This document shows, piece after piece, positions 18,494-27,738 of a stretch of DNA of 64,000 nt; within the stretch, counting starts at the first letter, position 1, and every line of letters starts with the position of its first letter. The stretch spans positions 1 through 64,000 of the forward strand of contig NZ_SCRH01000032.1 of NCBI RefSeq assembly GCF_004298145.1, in the 5' to 3' direction. The stretch comes from Mycobacterium sp. GTDB lineage: Bacteria > Actinomycetota > Actinomycetes > Mycobacteriales > Mycobacteriaceae. Under the pieces are notes generated by a model, which saw nothing but the letters and a program-made list of their open reading frames with translations, had not been told where the DNA came from and ran no database searches. The translations under genes were made by a program, and so were the position numbers.

Positions 18494-21475
18494 GTGGGGA
18501 TGCGGCCCGCCGCAAGAATGCCGAAGTTGACTCGGCGTAGCCGAATTCTGATCCTGATCGCACTGGGTGTGATCGCTCTGCTGCTCGCGGGCCCGCGGCT
18601 GATCGACGCCTACGTCGACTGGCTGTGGTTCGGCGAGCTCGGCTACCGCTCGGTGTTTTCCACCGTGCTCGTCACCCGGTTCGTGGTCTTTCTGATCGCC
18701 GGCCTGCTGGTGGGCGGCATCGTGTTCGCCGGGCTTGCGGTGGCCTACCGCACCCGCCCGGTGTTCGTGCCGAGCAACGACAACGATCCGGTGGCGCGAT
18801 ACCGCACCCTGGTCCTGTCCCGGCTGCGCCTGGTGAGCGCCGGCGTCCCGGTGGCGATCGGCTTGCTGGCCGGCATGATCGCGCAGAGCTATTGGGTGCG
18901 GATCCAACTGTTCCTGCACGGCGGAGACTTCGGTATCAAGGACCCGCAGTTCGGCAAGGACCTCGGCTTCTACGCGTTCGAGTTGCCGTTTTACCGGCTG
19001 CTGCTCAGTTACCTGTTTGTGGCGGTGTTCCTGGCTTTCGTGACCAACCTGTTGGCCCACTACATCTTTGGCGGCATTCGGCTGTCCGGTCGCACCGGTG
19101 CGCTGAGCCGTTCGGCGCGGATCCAACTGGTCACCCTCGTCGGGCTGTTGGTGTTGCTCAAGGCGGTCGCCTATTGGGTGGACCGCTACGAGCTGTTGTC
19201 GCATACGCGCGGCGGTAAGCCCTTCACCGGCGCCGGTTACACCGACATCAACGCCGTGCTGCCGGCGAAGCTGATCCTCATGGCGATCGCGCTGATCTGC
19301 GCGGCCGCGGTGTTCTCCGCGGTCGTCCTGCGGGACTTGAGGATTCCCGCGATCGGGTTGGTCCTGTTGCTGCTGTCGTCGTTGATCGTGGGCGCCGGAT
19401 GGCCGTTGATCGTCGAGCAGATCAGCGTCAAACCCAATGCCGCGCAAAAGGAAAGCGAATACATCAGCCGTAGCATTTCCGCGACGCGGCAGGCCTACGG
19501 CCTGACCGCCGACGTGGTCACCTATCGCAACTACACCGGTGACCCGCAGGCCACCGCCCAGCAGGTCGCCGATGACCGCGCGACCACCTCCAACATCCGG
19601 CTGCTCGACCCGACCATCGTCAGCCCGGCGTTCACCCAGTTCCAGCAGGGCAAGAACTTCTACTACTTCCCCGACCAGCTCTCCATCGACCGATACCTGG
19701 ACCGCAATGGGTCGTTGCGTGACTATGTCGTGGCAGCCCGCGAACTCAACCCCGACCGGCTGATCGATAACCAGCGTGACTGGATCAACCGGCACTCGGT
19801 CTACACCCACGGCAACGGGTTCATCGCGTCGCCGGCCAACACGGTGCGCGGAATCGCCAACGACCCCAACCAAAACGGCGGCTATCCCGAATTTCTGGTC
19901 AACGTCGTCGGCGCCAACGGCAACGTGGTCTCCGATGGTCCGGCGCCGCTCGACCAGCCGCGTGTCTATTACGGTCCCGTCATCTCCAACACGTCGGCGG
20001 ACTACGCGATCGTCGGACGCAACGGCACCGACCGCGAATACGACTACGAGACCAGCAACGAAACCAAGAACTACACCTACACCGGACTCGGCGGCGTCAC
20101 CCTCGGCGACTGGCTGTCGCGCAGCGTGTTCGCCGCCAAGTTCGCCGAGCGGAATTTCTTGTTTTCCAATGTGATCGGCTCGAACAGCAAGATCCTGTTC
20201 AACCGTGATCCGGCGCGGCGGGTGGAGGCGGTGGCGCCCTGGCTGACCACCGACAGTTCCGTGTATCCGGCGATCGTCAACAAGAGACTCGTGTGGATCA
20301 TCGACGGCTACACCACGCTGGACAACTACCCCTACTCCGAACTCACATCGCTGGAATCGGCCACCGCGGACTCCAATGAGGTCGCGTTCAACAGGCTGGC
20401 GCCCGACAAGCGGGTCTCCTACATCCGCAACTCGGTGAAGGCGACCGTGGACGCCTACGACGGCACCGTGAGCCTGTACCAGCAAGACGAACAGGATCCG
20501 GTGCTCAAGGCGTGGATGCGGGTGTTCCCGGGCACCGTCAAGCCCAAGGGCGACATCAGCCCCGAGCTGGCCGAACACCTGCGCTATCCCGAGGACATGT
20601 TCAAGGTGCAGCGGATGCTGCTGGCGAAGTATCACGTCAACGATCCGGTGACGTTCTTCTCCACGTCCGATTTCTGGGACGTGCCGCTGGATCCGAACCC
20701 GACGGCCAGCAGCTATCAGCCGCCCTATTACATCGTCGCGAAAAACATTGCGAAGAACGATAATTCGTCGTCGTATCAGTTGACGAGCGCGATGAACAGG
20801 TTCAAGCGCGACTATCTGGCCGCCTACATCAGCGCGAGCTCCGACCCGGCGACGTACGGTCGGATCACCGTGCTGACCATCCCGGGTCAGGTCAACGGGC
20901 CGAAGCTGGCCAACAACGCGATCACCACCGACCCGGCGGTGTCCCAGGACCTCGGGGTGATCGGGCGCGACAACCAAAACCGGATCCGGTGGGGCAACCT
21001 GCTCACCTTGCCGGTCGGTCAGGGCGGGCTGCTCTACGTAGAACCCGTGTACGCCTCCCCGGGGGCCAGTGACGCGGCCTCGTCCTACCCGCGACTGATC
21101 CGGGTGGCGATGATGTACAACGACAAGATCGGCTACGGCCCCACCGTGCGCGACGCCCTCACCGGGCTGTTCGGTCCCGGCGCCGGTGCGGCGGCAACGG
21201 GGATTCAGCCCACCGAAGCGGGGACGCCCGCGGCGAGTCCGCCGGCCAGTGCGCCGGCGCCGGCCGCGACACCGGGATCTCCGCCGCCCGCGGCCGTCCC
21301 GCCGGCTCCGGACGGATCGGCGGCGCTGTCACCGGCCAAAGCCGCTGTGCTGCAAGAGATCCAGGCGGCTATCGGCGCGGCCAAAGACGCGCAGAAGAAG
21401 GGCGATTTCGCCGGTTACGGCGCGGCGCTGCAGCGGTTGGACGACGCGATCACGAAGTACAACAACACCAAGTAA
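18494..21475 (+). CDS. UPF0182 family large membrane protein (Rv3193c family)
   Basis: 993 residues. About seven hydrophobic segments fill the first ~310 residues, followed by a long soluble domain and a Pro/Ala-rich low-complexity stretch near 900-945. The C-terminus is a short charged helix. It belongs to UPF0182, conserved in actinobacteria and with no established activity. GTG 18494 follows GGGAG and gives the same N-terminus as Rv3193c. It is probably co-transcribed with the PDZ-Lon protease. Confidence 0.85.
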   Translation: MGMRPAARMPKLTRRSRILILIALGVIALLLAGPRLIDAYVDWLWFGELGYRSVFSTVLVTRFVVFLIAGLLVGGIVFAGLAVAYRTRPVFVPSNDNDPVARYRTLVLSRLRLVSAGVPVAIGLLAGMIAQSYWVRIQLFLHGGDFGIKDPQFGKDLGFYAFELPFYRLLLSYLFVAVFLAFVTNLLAHYIFGGIRLSGRTGALSRSARIQLVTLVGLLVLLKAVAYWVDRYELLSHTRGGKPFTGAGYTDINAVLPAKLILMAIALICAAAVFSAVVLRDLRIPAIGLVLLLLSSLIVGAGWPLIVEQISVKPNAAQKESEYISRSISATRQAYGLTADVVTYRNYTGDPQATAQQVADDRATTSNIRLLDPTIVSPAFTQFQQGKNFYYFPDQLSIDRYLDRNGSLRDYVVAARELNPDRLIDNQRDWINRHSVYTHGNGFIASPANTVRGIANDPNQNGGYPEFLVNVVGANGNVVSDGPAPLDQPRVYYGPVISNTSADYAIVGRNGTDREYDYETSNETKNYTYTGLGGVTLGDWLSRSVFAAKFAERNFLFSNVIGSNSKILFNRDPARRVEAVAPWLTTDSSVYPAIVNKRLVWIIDGYTTLDNYPYSELTSLESATADSNEVAFNRLAPDKRVSYIRNSVKATVDAYDGTVSLYQQDEQDPVLKAWMRVFPGTVKPKGDISPELAEHLRYPEDMFKVQRMLLAKYHVNDPVTFFSTSDFWDVPLDPNPTASSYQPPYYIVAKNIAKNDNSSSYQLTSAMNRFKRDYLAAYISASSDPATYGRITVLTIPGQVNGPKLANNAITTDPAVSQDLGVIGRDNQNRIRWGNLLTLPVGQGGLLYVEPVYASPGASDAASSYPRLIRVAMMYNDKIGYGPTVRDALTGLFGPGAGAAATGIQPTEAGTPAASPPASAPAPAATPGSPPPAAVPPAPDGSAALSPAKAAVLQEIQAAIGAAKDAQKKGDFAGYGAALQRLDDAITKYNNTK

Positions 21476-21478
21476 CTT

Positions 21479-21613
21479 TCAGGCGTAGGCCGTCCGGAAC
21501 CTGTCGCGAGAGGCTTTCGGGCTGATGCTCAAATGGGTGACGAATGCGCGTCGCAGCGTTTCGACGCTGCCGAAGCCGGCCACGCCCGCGGTCTCGGTGA
21601 CGGACCGGCCGGT
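21479..21613 (-). pseudogene. C-terminal remnant of an AraC/GlxA-type regulator
   Basis: The minus strand encodes about 44 residues ending GFGSVETLRRAF...SPKASRDRFRTAYA, the final helix-turn-helix of GlxA-like AraC regulators. Upstream the similarity stops abruptly at about 21613, where a different remnant begins on the other strand. No start codon or N-terminal domain remains. Confidence 0.6.
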
Positions 21614-21616
21614 AAG

Positions 21617-21736
21617 CCGCTGCGCGAGTTGCCCGAGTTCGGCGAACTCGCCGACAAGTACGGGCTGACCTACGGCTCGCCCGCCTGGATGGACGACATC
21701 GCGCAGCGCTACGGGCCGAACGCGCCGTCGCACTGA
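21617..21736 (+). pseudogene. C-terminal remnant of an unrelated (cupin-like?) protein
   Basis: The plus strand encodes a short tail (PEFGELADKYGLTYG...) that reads like the C-terminus of a real soluble protein, possibly of a cupin family. It begins exactly where the AraC remnant ends. The family call is weak; the point is that two convergent gene tails abut with their bodies missing. Confidence 0.4.
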
Positions 21737-21809
21737 ACGAGGTCAGTGACCCCGCTGAGCGTGCGATTTGGTGGCCGCGACATCGGTTCGGTAACCTGGC
21801 ATTCACCAA

Positions 21810-21886
21810 CGCGGGGTGGAGCAGCTCGGTAGCTCGCTGGGCTCATAACCCAGAGGTCGCAGGTTCGAATCCTGTCCCCGCTACCA
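21810..21886 (+). tRNA. Initiator tRNA-fMet (CAT)
   Basis: A 77-nt cloverleaf with an encoded CCA end. The anticodon loop is CTCATAA. The anticodon stem has the three G-C pairs next to the loop (GGG/CCC) that mark initiator tRNAs. The acceptor begins with C1 opposite U72, an unpaired first position also typical of initiators. The T-arm GGTTCGAATCC is intact. Confidence 0.95.
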
Positions 21887-21889
21887 TGT

Positions 21890-21926
21890 GGAAACGGCCG
21901 CCGGAGATTCTCCGGGGGCCGTTTCC
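21890..21926 (+). terminator. Hairpin after tRNA-fMet
   Basis: GGAAACGGCC and GGCCGTTTCC pair as a 10-bp outer stem, and an inner CGGAGA/TCTCCG stem extends it. It starts three bases after the tRNA CCA and has no U-tract downstream. It is probably the tRNA's terminator or 3' processing boundary. Confidence 0.65.
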
Positions 21927-22112
21927 ATGCCCGTGGGAACATGTTCGCGGAGCAGGGCCGCCGTGAGGAAATCGGCTAAGAGATTCTGCGGTGGTCACGA
22001 AGTAGCTGATAAGCCCTCTCAGGAAGTCCGGCAATCATGGTCGGCGACGCGATGGCTTATCTTTACCTCCATCCGTCGCATCGGTACCGCGAGTTGTCGG
22101 AGGAGATCCAAC

Positions 22113-22907
22113 ATGCGCAGCTTCACGGTGGCAGCGTCCGCCACGGCCCTCGTTCTCTTTGGCTCTGCCGCCATCGCCGCTGCCGCGCCGCCGAAGGACT
22201 ACTGCGCCGAACTCAAGGGCGCCAACACCGGCCAGGCATGCCGGATCCAGATGGCCGACGCCGGCTACAACGTCGACATCAGCTTCCCGGTCAGCTACCC
22301 CGACGAGAAGTCCGTGGCCGACTTCATCACCAAGGAGCGCGACGATTTCCTCAATGTCGCCAAATCCTCCGCACCCCGCGATCAGCCCTACCAGCTGACC
22401 ATTTCGTCGGCGAATTACGGGTCGGCGATTCCACCGCGCGGCACCGAGGCGGTGGTGTTGAAGGTCGTCGAGAACGTCGGCGCACACCCCCAGACGACGT
22501 TCAAGTCGTTCAACTGGGACCAGACCTATCGCAAGGCGATCGTGTGGACCGCGGCGGCAGACGACAAGAACAACACGCCCTTGTGGCGCGTCGACGACCC
22601 GCTGCAGACCGTCGCGCCGATCGTGCAGAGCGAGCTGCAGAAGCAGACCGCGCCGCCCGCGACCCCGACCCCGCCCGCGCCGCCCGCGAACCAGACGCAG
22701 CCCCCACCGCCGGCGAGCCCGACGCAGACGCCACCGCCGGTGACCATCGCGCCGGCCGCCGCCTACGACCCGGCGAACTATCAGAATTTCGCCGTCACGA
22801 ACGACGGTGTGATCTTCTTTTTCGACCAAGGTCGTATGCTGCCCGACGCGGCAGGCGCCACTCAGGTGTTGGTGCCGCGCTCGGCGATCGACCCCATGCT
22901 TGCTTAG
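22113..22907 (+). CDS. mpt64: MPT64/MPB64-family secreted antigen with Pro-rich insert
   Basis: 264 residues. A Sec signal peptide (hydrophobic core about 7-24, Ala-rich cleavage region) is followed by the MPT64 fold. DYCAELKG and GQAC supply the disulfide cysteines. SAIPPRGT, FNWDQTYRK, NYQNFAVTNDGVIFFF and TQVLVPRSAID match M. tuberculosis MPT64 closely (RsiV/DUF3298 superfamily). Unlike MPT64, residues 181-209 are a Pro/Thr/Gln-rich linker. ATG 22113 follows GGAGGAG by seven bases. The protein should be exported; its role is unknown beyond immunogenicity of the family. Confidence 0.85.
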   Translation: MRSFTVAASATALVLFGSAAIAAAAPPKDYCAELKGANTGQACRIQMADAGYNVDISFPVSYPDEKSVADFITKERDDFLNVAKSSAPRDQPYQLTISSANYGSAIPPRGTEAVVLKVVENVGAHPQTTFKSFNWDQTYRKAIVWTAAADDKNNTPLWRVDDPLQTVAPIVQSELQKQTAPPATPTPPAPPANQTQPPPPASPTQTPPPVTIAPAAAYDPANYQNFAVTNDGVIFFFDQGRMLPDAAGATQVLVPRSAIDPMLA

Positions 22908-22929
22908 CGAGCCGTGGGAAAGCCCGTAC

Positions 22930-23418
22930 CTATCGCTGCAGCACGGCCTCGATGGCGCTGATGACCTCGGCGGCGTCGGGCTCGGTGCGGGGCCGGAATC
23001 GCTGCACCACCGCGCCATCGGGCGCGAGGAGGAACTTCTCGAAGTTCCACTGGATGTCTCCCGCGCTGCCGTCGGAATCGGCGGCTTTGGTCAACTCGGC
23101 GTACAGCGGGTGGCGGTCATCGCCGTTGACGTCGGTCTTCGCCAGCAGCGGGAACGTCACCCCGTAGGTCGTCGAGCAGAACTCCTGGATCTCATCGGCC
23201 GTACCGGGTTCCTGGCCCATGAACTGGTTGCAGGGGACGCCGACGACGGTCAGGCCGCGGTCGCCGTAGTCCTTGGCCAGTTTCTCCAGCGCCGTGTATT
23301 GCGGAGTCAGTCCGCATTTGGAGGCGACGTTGACGACCAGCGTTGCGCCGTCGGACAATTCGGCCAGCGTGGTCGGCTGGCCGTCGAGGGTGATCAGGGC
23401 GATGTCTTTGAGGGTCAC
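22930..23418 (-). CDS. Glutathione-peroxidase-family thiol peroxidase (Cys type)
   Basis: 162 residues. The peroxidatic Cys lies in NVASKCGLT near residue 35, and VPCNQF and a downstream FC offer resolving cysteines. WNFEKFL supplies the catalytic Trp and Asn. Cys-type GPx enzymes normally use thioredoxin, which fits a bacterium that makes mycothiol and not glutathione. I chose GTG 23418 over GTG 23424 because -10 TAGCGT ends seven bases before it, indicating a leaderless mRNA. Confidence 0.88.
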   Translation of the reverse strand: MTLKDIALITLDGQPTTLAELSDGATLVVNVASKCGLTPQYTALEKLAKDYGDRGLTVVGVPCNQFMGQEPGTADEIQEFCSTTYGVTFPLLAKTDVNGDDRHPLYAELTKAADSDGSAGDIQWNFEKFLLAPDGAVVQRFRPRTEPDAAEVISAIEAVLQR

Positions 23419-23441
23419 GCTCACGACGCTAACGCAAAGAC

Positions 23442-23978
23442 CTAGAGCCAGCCGGTGCGGGCGGCGGCGACCGGCTCGGCGGGGGCCGGGGCCAGCTCCC
23501 CGTCGCGCACGCCGTCGAGCAACCGCTTCACCGCGGCGACGATCTCCGGGGCCGCCGCGGCGAGTCCTGTCTTATCGGCGTCACTGACCTCGCCGGAGTC
23601 GACGCCGGCCCGGGCCAGTACGGCGGCGGGGTCGGCCAGCTGCTCGGCCAACCAGGACAGTGGGTCGGCCGACAGCGCGGGCACGAAGTGCCGACGACTG
23701 GGTTCCCAACCGTTGAAACGGGGGTGGTGATGGGCCCGGTCCAGCGTCCCCGGCGGGCTCTCGGTGGAGCCGAAAAGATCCACCCGCCACACCGGGCGGG
23801 TGAACGCGATCGGGACGCCGGCGTAGATCGAGCCCCGGGGCTCGGCCCGGTCGACGAGGCGCAGTTCCAGCCTGACGCCCCGCTCCGGGGTTTCCTGACC
23901 GTCGAGCGGGGACGGGTCGACGAAATACATGTCTCCGACGACCACACCCAGGGATTCGAATCCGAACGCTGCGAGCAT
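23442..23978 (-). CDS. Conserved actinobacterial protein of unknown function
   Basis: 178 residues, soluble, with no recognised domain. It has an aromatic/Gly-rich N-terminal half (FESLGVVVGDMYFVDPSP) and an Ala/Asp-rich helical C-terminus. The ATG at 23978 has GAGGAAAGG upstream. It lies on the same strand as the GPx gene and 23 bp upstream of it, but the GPx gene has its own leaderless -10. No function can be assigned. Confidence 0.65.
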   Translation of the reverse strand: MLAAFGFESLGVVVGDMYFVDPSPLDGQETPERGVRLELRLVDRAEPRGSIYAGVPIAFTRPVWRVDLFGSTESPPGTLDRAHHHPRFNGWEPSRRHFVPALSADPLSWLAEQLADPAAVLARAGVDSGEVSDADKTGLAAAAPEIVAAVKRLLDGVRDGELAPAPAEPVAAARTGWL

Positions 23979-24136
23979 TGCGCACCTTTCCTCACCGCTA
24001 CTCGAGCGTAGACGGGGCGGCGGGCGTGCTTATCGCTACCGAGGACGGGTGATCGGCGAGGCCGCCTGAGTCCGCACACGGCGGTTCACAGTGCGGTGCC
24101 CGCACCGCCGTCACGCGTTAGCCGCTCAGACCTGGC

Positions 24137-25054
24137 TCAAGCTTGGTAGGCGGCCTTCGGCCGGTCGGTGGGTTTCACGTCACGCCCCGCGCCGGCCGAC
24201 ATGGTGGCCGCCTCGCCGCGAGCCAGGCCCACCGTCGCGACGATCACCACCACCGCGGTCACCGCGATCACAGCCCAGTCCCAGCCGCCGGCCGCCAACG
24301 TCTCGCCGAGCACGACAATCCCCAGGATCCCACCCACCACCGGCTTCGCCACGATGATCGTCGGCAGGGAGGCGGTGAGCGCGCCGGCCCGGTACGCCGA
24401 TTGGTGATAGATCATTCCGGCCACCCCGCAGGCCACCAGCGCATAGAACTCGAATGACTGCCACACCTGGCCCGGGTGGTGCTCCAGGATGTCGACGACA
24501 CCCTTCATCAGGACCGCGAACACCGCCAGCAGCGAACCGGCCACCGCCGCCAGCAGCAGCGCCGCGATCGGGCGATTTACCCAGATGCGGGCGCCCAGCA
24601 AACCCAGCAACAACAGCGGGCCGATCACCGCCGCTACCACGAGCCACGTCTGCAGGGGTGCCTGCTGCTGTCCGCCGGTCGGGTCTCCGACCGCGATCAG
24701 CACCGCCAGCGCGACTGCCAGCAGCAGCGCCCACGTCCACTCCCGCCGGGTTATCGGGTGATGGGTCATCCGCGCGTAAATCGGCAGCGCGAACAGCAGC
24801 GCCGTTACCTGTAGCGACATGACCAGCAAAACCGAGCCATCGTCCAGGGCGGCGGCCAGCAGCACGTAACTGCCGATGTCCCCGACACCGCCCAGCCACC
24901 ACCGGGTGTCGCGCAGCAACATGCCGAACAAGGCCAGGTGGCCCACCCGCTTGTCGGTGACCTCCTGCGCGGACCGCTGACGGACGACGTTGCCGATCGC
25001 GGATGCCAGCGCGGCGCCCAGGGCAAGAATGGCCGCCAGATTCGCGTCCGACAT
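24137..25054 (-). CDS. DMT-superfamily membrane transporter
   Basis: 305 residues with about nine to ten hydrophobic segments in two EamA-like halves. The second half has AKPVVGGILGIVVLGE, typical of drug/metabolite transporters. The C-terminus is a short hydrophilic tail. The ATG at 25054 is preceded by GGAAGGAGG. The substrate cannot be predicted from the sequence. Confidence 0.78.
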   Translation of the reverse strand: MSDANLAAILALGAALASAIGNVVRQRSAQEVTDKRVGHLALFGMLLRDTRWWLGGVGDIGSYVLLAAALDDGSVLLVMSLQVTALLFALPIYARMTHHPITRREWTWALLLAVALAVLIAVGDPTGGQQQAPLQTWLVVAAVIGPLLLLGLLGARIWVNRPIAALLLAAVAGSLLAVFAVLMKGVVDILEHHPGQVWQSFEFYALVACGVAGMIYHQSAYRAGALTASLPTIIVAKPVVGGILGIVVLGETLAAGGWDWAVIAVTAVVVIVATVGLARGEAATMSAGAGRDVKPTDRPKAAYQA

Positions 25055-25159
25055 GGCGTGACCTCCTTCCCACCTGGCTCGCGGTTGACTACCAATTTAA
25101 TCGCGGCCCGCGCCATCACCGCGCCGAAGGTGTCCCGGCCGCGAAATGGGGCGGCAGGC

Positions 25160-26041
25160 TCAGAGCGGGAACGTGGTTCCGGTGAGCCGCTCGGACAGCT
25201 CCCAGAGCGCGGCGGCGGTGCCCCCGCGCTTGGCCGGCCAGTTGCGCCACGTCGGCTGGGTGCGGCCGTACAGTCCGAACCGCGGGCCGACGAAGGTGTT
25301 GCCCGGCAAATCCTGCGAGACCGCGTACAACGTCTGGCGGGCCCCGAAGTCGGCATCGGTGGCCACGATGCGGTCGATCGCCAGCACGGCCGCGTCGCCG
25401 AGTTTGCGGCCGGAGTTGCCTTGCAGGTTCGTGTGCGACCAGCCGGGGTGAGCCGCCAGGGCGCGCACCGACGTGGGAACGCCGTCCAGACGCCGTTGCA
25501 GCTCGCTGGTGAACAGCAGGTTGGCCAGCTTGGACTGGCTGTAGGACAGCCACGCCGAATACGGCCGGGACGCAAAGTTCAAGTCTTTGAGGCTGATATA
25601 GCCGAAGTGGTGCATCAGCGAGGACACCGTCACCACCCGGTCGGTGAGATTGGGCAACAGCAGGTTGGTCAACGCGAAATGGCCGAGGTGGTTGGTGCCG
25701 ATCTGGCCCTCGAAGCCGTCGACGGTCACCGCGTGTTTGGTGGCCATGATGCCGGCGTTGTTGACCAGGATGTCGACTTTGTCGATGCCGTCGGCGAAGC
25801 GCCGCACCGACGACAGGTCCGCCAGGTCGAGCTGACGCACCTCGACCCGACCGGCCGCCGACCCCGGCATGCGCGCGGCGGCGGCGTGTCCCTTGTCGGT
25901 GTTGCGGACGGCCAGGATGACGTGGGCACCGACCCGAATCAACTCGCGGGCGGTGATCTCGCCCAGCCCTGCGTTGGCCCCGGTGATGATGACAATCCGT
26001 CCGGTGAACGAGGGCAGCTCGGCTGCGGTCCAATCGGCCAT
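25160..26041 (-). CDS. Short-chain dehydrogenase/reductase (retinol-dehydrogenase-like)
   Basis: 293 residues. The NAD(P)-binding motif TGANAGLG lies near residue 21, NNAG near 90 and the catalytic YSQSK near 170. The length and ITGANAGLGE context put it in the mycobacterial SDR group resembling Rv0068. ATG 26041 is chosen because -10 TAGGGT (26049-26054) lies seven bases upstream, giving a leaderless mRNA; a GTG at 26050 would add three residues. The substrate is unknown. Confidence 0.85.
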   Translation of the reverse strand: MADWTAAELPSFTGRIVIITGANAGLGEITARELIRVGAHVILAVRNTDKGHAAAARMPGSAAGRVEVRQLDLADLSSVRRFADGIDKVDILVNNAGIMATKHAVTVDGFEGQIGTNHLGHFALTNLLLPNLTDRVVTVSSLMHHFGYISLKDLNFASRPYSAWLSYSQSKLANLLFTSELQRRLDGVPTSVRALAAHPGWSHTNLQGNSGRKLGDAAVLAIDRIVATDADFGARQTLYAVSQDLPGNTFVGPRFGLYGRTQPTWRNWPAKRGGTAAALWELSERLTGTTFPL

Positions 26042-26225
26042 GGCAGACACCCTAACTACGTAACCGCCACGGCCGCCGCTGGGCCGAGCGGGTGTGCGCC
26101 GGCGCCGAGGACGCGTCTTGTCCAGCGGTGCTCACGGGTATCGTGCCTGGGATGACCAGCGACATTCCACCGGTGCGGGCGCCGCGACGACGGTGTTTTG
26201 TCAGGTATGCGTGGGGGATCGCCGG

Positions 26226-27257
26226 ATGTATTTAGGCGTCATCGTCAATCCGGAAGCGCGGAAGAATCGTGCCGCTCCCCGCGATCGCATCGACGAACTG
26301 CGTCGCCTGGTCGGCCCGTGGGGCGAGGTGCACGAGACCGCGTCCGTCGAAGATCTCCGCGAAACCATTCAGCGGATCGGTCCGCGGGTCACCCACCTGG
26401 TCGGCGACGGCGGCGACGGTGCGCTGCACTGGTTGATCAACGAGATCGAGCGATGCATACCGGATTCGGAACGCTGGCCGACGTTCGTCCCCTCCAACGG
26501 TGGCAGCGTGAACGCCGTTGCGCGAAAGGCCCGGGTGCGCGGCCGGCCGGAGGCGATCATCCGCGCGTTGGCAAACGCCGCCGAGGCCGATCAGCCTCCG
26601 CCCGAGGTATGCCTGGACACTCTGGTACTCGACGGCGAAACCGCCGACGGCGCACCCTTTCATCGGCTCTGCTTCGGGCTGGCGGCCGGGGGTGTCGGCA
26701 ACCGTTTCTATGACCGGTATTACGACGCCCCCGATCACGGTCGGCTGGCCGTCGCGCGGGTGATCGCTCGCAGCTTCGGCGACTACATCACCTCCAAGGT
26801 CGCCCCGAGTCGGGTGAAAACCCCGAACTACGCCTCGGTCCTGTTCACCCCGACGAGCGCGCGTGTGGTCATCGACGGCGACGAGGTCCCGTCGCGCACG
26901 CACAGCTTGTTGCACGCCGGCGCGATCGACCTGCGCATCGGCGGGCCCCTGCGCTTGTTTCCCAAGGCTTCCGAGCCCGGTGCGCTGCACTTTCAGGCCG
27001 GATACCTCCGGCCCTCGAAAATTGTGGTGCAGCTTCCCACGGCGCTCACCAACGGCATGCTGCGCGGCGACGGGCTGCGCGATGTCAACGGCCGCGAGAT
27101 GATCATCGAAGCCGTGGACGAGCCGCTGTCACCCATCATCGATGGGGAGCGCTTCCTCGGCATCGTGAAGCTGGTGGCCCGGGCGGGACCGCGCATCCGC
27201 ATCGCCCAGGTCGTGCCGACCACCATCGCCCGGGTGCGCAGCGCGACCGCGACGTGA
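26226..27257 (+). CDS. Diacylglycerol/lipid kinase family protein
   Basis: 343 residues. The N-terminus VIVNPEARKN and the glycine-rich GDGGDGAL (about residues 60-67) with PSNGGSVNAVA are the ATP-binding core of the DAGK/NAD-kinase-like catalytic fold. LFPKAS and a C-terminal sandwich domain follow. Substitutions around GGDGT (here GDGGDG) make the exact substrate unclear; diacylglycerol, sphingoid base or another lipid alcohol are possible. ATG 26226 is used; an in-frame GTG lies 15 bases upstream. Confidence 0.72.
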   Translation: MYLGVIVNPEARKNRAAPRDRIDELRRLVGPWGEVHETASVEDLRETIQRIGPRVTHLVGDGGDGALHWLINEIERCIPDSERWPTFVPSNGGSVNAVARKARVRGRPEAIIRALANAAEADQPPPEVCLDTLVLDGETADGAPFHRLCFGLAAGGVGNRFYDRYYDAPDHGRLAVARVIARSFGDYITSKVAPSRVKTPNYASVLFTPTSARVVIDGDEVPSRTHSLLHAGAIDLRIGGPLRLFPKASEPGALHFQAGYLRPSKIVVQLPTALTNGMLRGDGLRDVNGREMIIEAVDEPLSPIIDGERFLGIVKLVARAGPRIRIAQVVPTTIARVRSATAT

Positions 27258-27456
27258 TGCTCCTCACCGAGCGCTCCACATCTCGCTAGATCGGCCCGGT
27301 ACTCGTGGGCCGTTCAACGCCCGACGGACGATGGGCGCCTTGACAACGCGCGGAACTGCCCTGTAAACCCAATTGCGGAATTGGCTTTTCAGCTTTGCCA
27401 ATTCATCACCCGCCCGGGACAGTGAATAAGATCATTCCCCGGCGAAATCGAAAATA
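27258..27456. other. Intergenic region becoming AT-rich toward the FAAL operon
   Basis: No gene is seen here. The first ~100 bp has the window's normal base composition. From about 27360 it becomes clearly AT-rich, which is unusual here and continues to 27710. AT-rich islands of this kind in mycobacteria are typical binding ground for the silencer Lsr2. Confidence 0.5.
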
Positions 27457-27563
27457 TGAAATACGTGGATTAGTAGATCCGTAGGTCAGTATTTTAGGAC
27501 GATATCCGGGGAAACAGCTGCTCATCTTCCACTGAGATACTGAAATACGTAGCGGCGTAGATC
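27457..27563 (+). promoter_or_regulatory. Duplicated 23-bp operator-like motif
   Basis: TGAAATACGT, seven variable bases, then TAGATC occurs at 27457-27479 and again at 27541-27563. The two copies are exactly 84 bp apart, or about eight helical turns, so they face the same side of DNA. This looks like a pair of sites for one regulator, possibly with looping, upstream of the FAAL operon. Confidence 0.55.
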
Positions 27564-27682
27564 AGCATTTGTGAAATTAATTCCCGCGCTTATGTCGCCC
27601 CTGTGAAAATGTTGTGCAAACCCCATTAATGCCGCCAGATGCTTTGCCTGATGCCGCTCGATGGAGTTAGATTGGTTTTGAA

Positions 27683-27712
27683 TTGATCTGAAACTTTGTT
27701 CACATTTATGAT
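27683..27712 (+). promoter_or_regulatory. Candidate promoter of the FAAL operon
   Basis: A -35-like TTGATC (27683-27688), an 18-bp spacer and a good -10 TATGAT (27707-27712) predict a start near 27719, about 20 nt before the ATG. It lies 120 bp downstream of the second copy of the 23-bp motif. Confidence 0.5.
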
Positions 27713-27738
27713 CCGACCCGGAAGGGGTGACTCCCACG

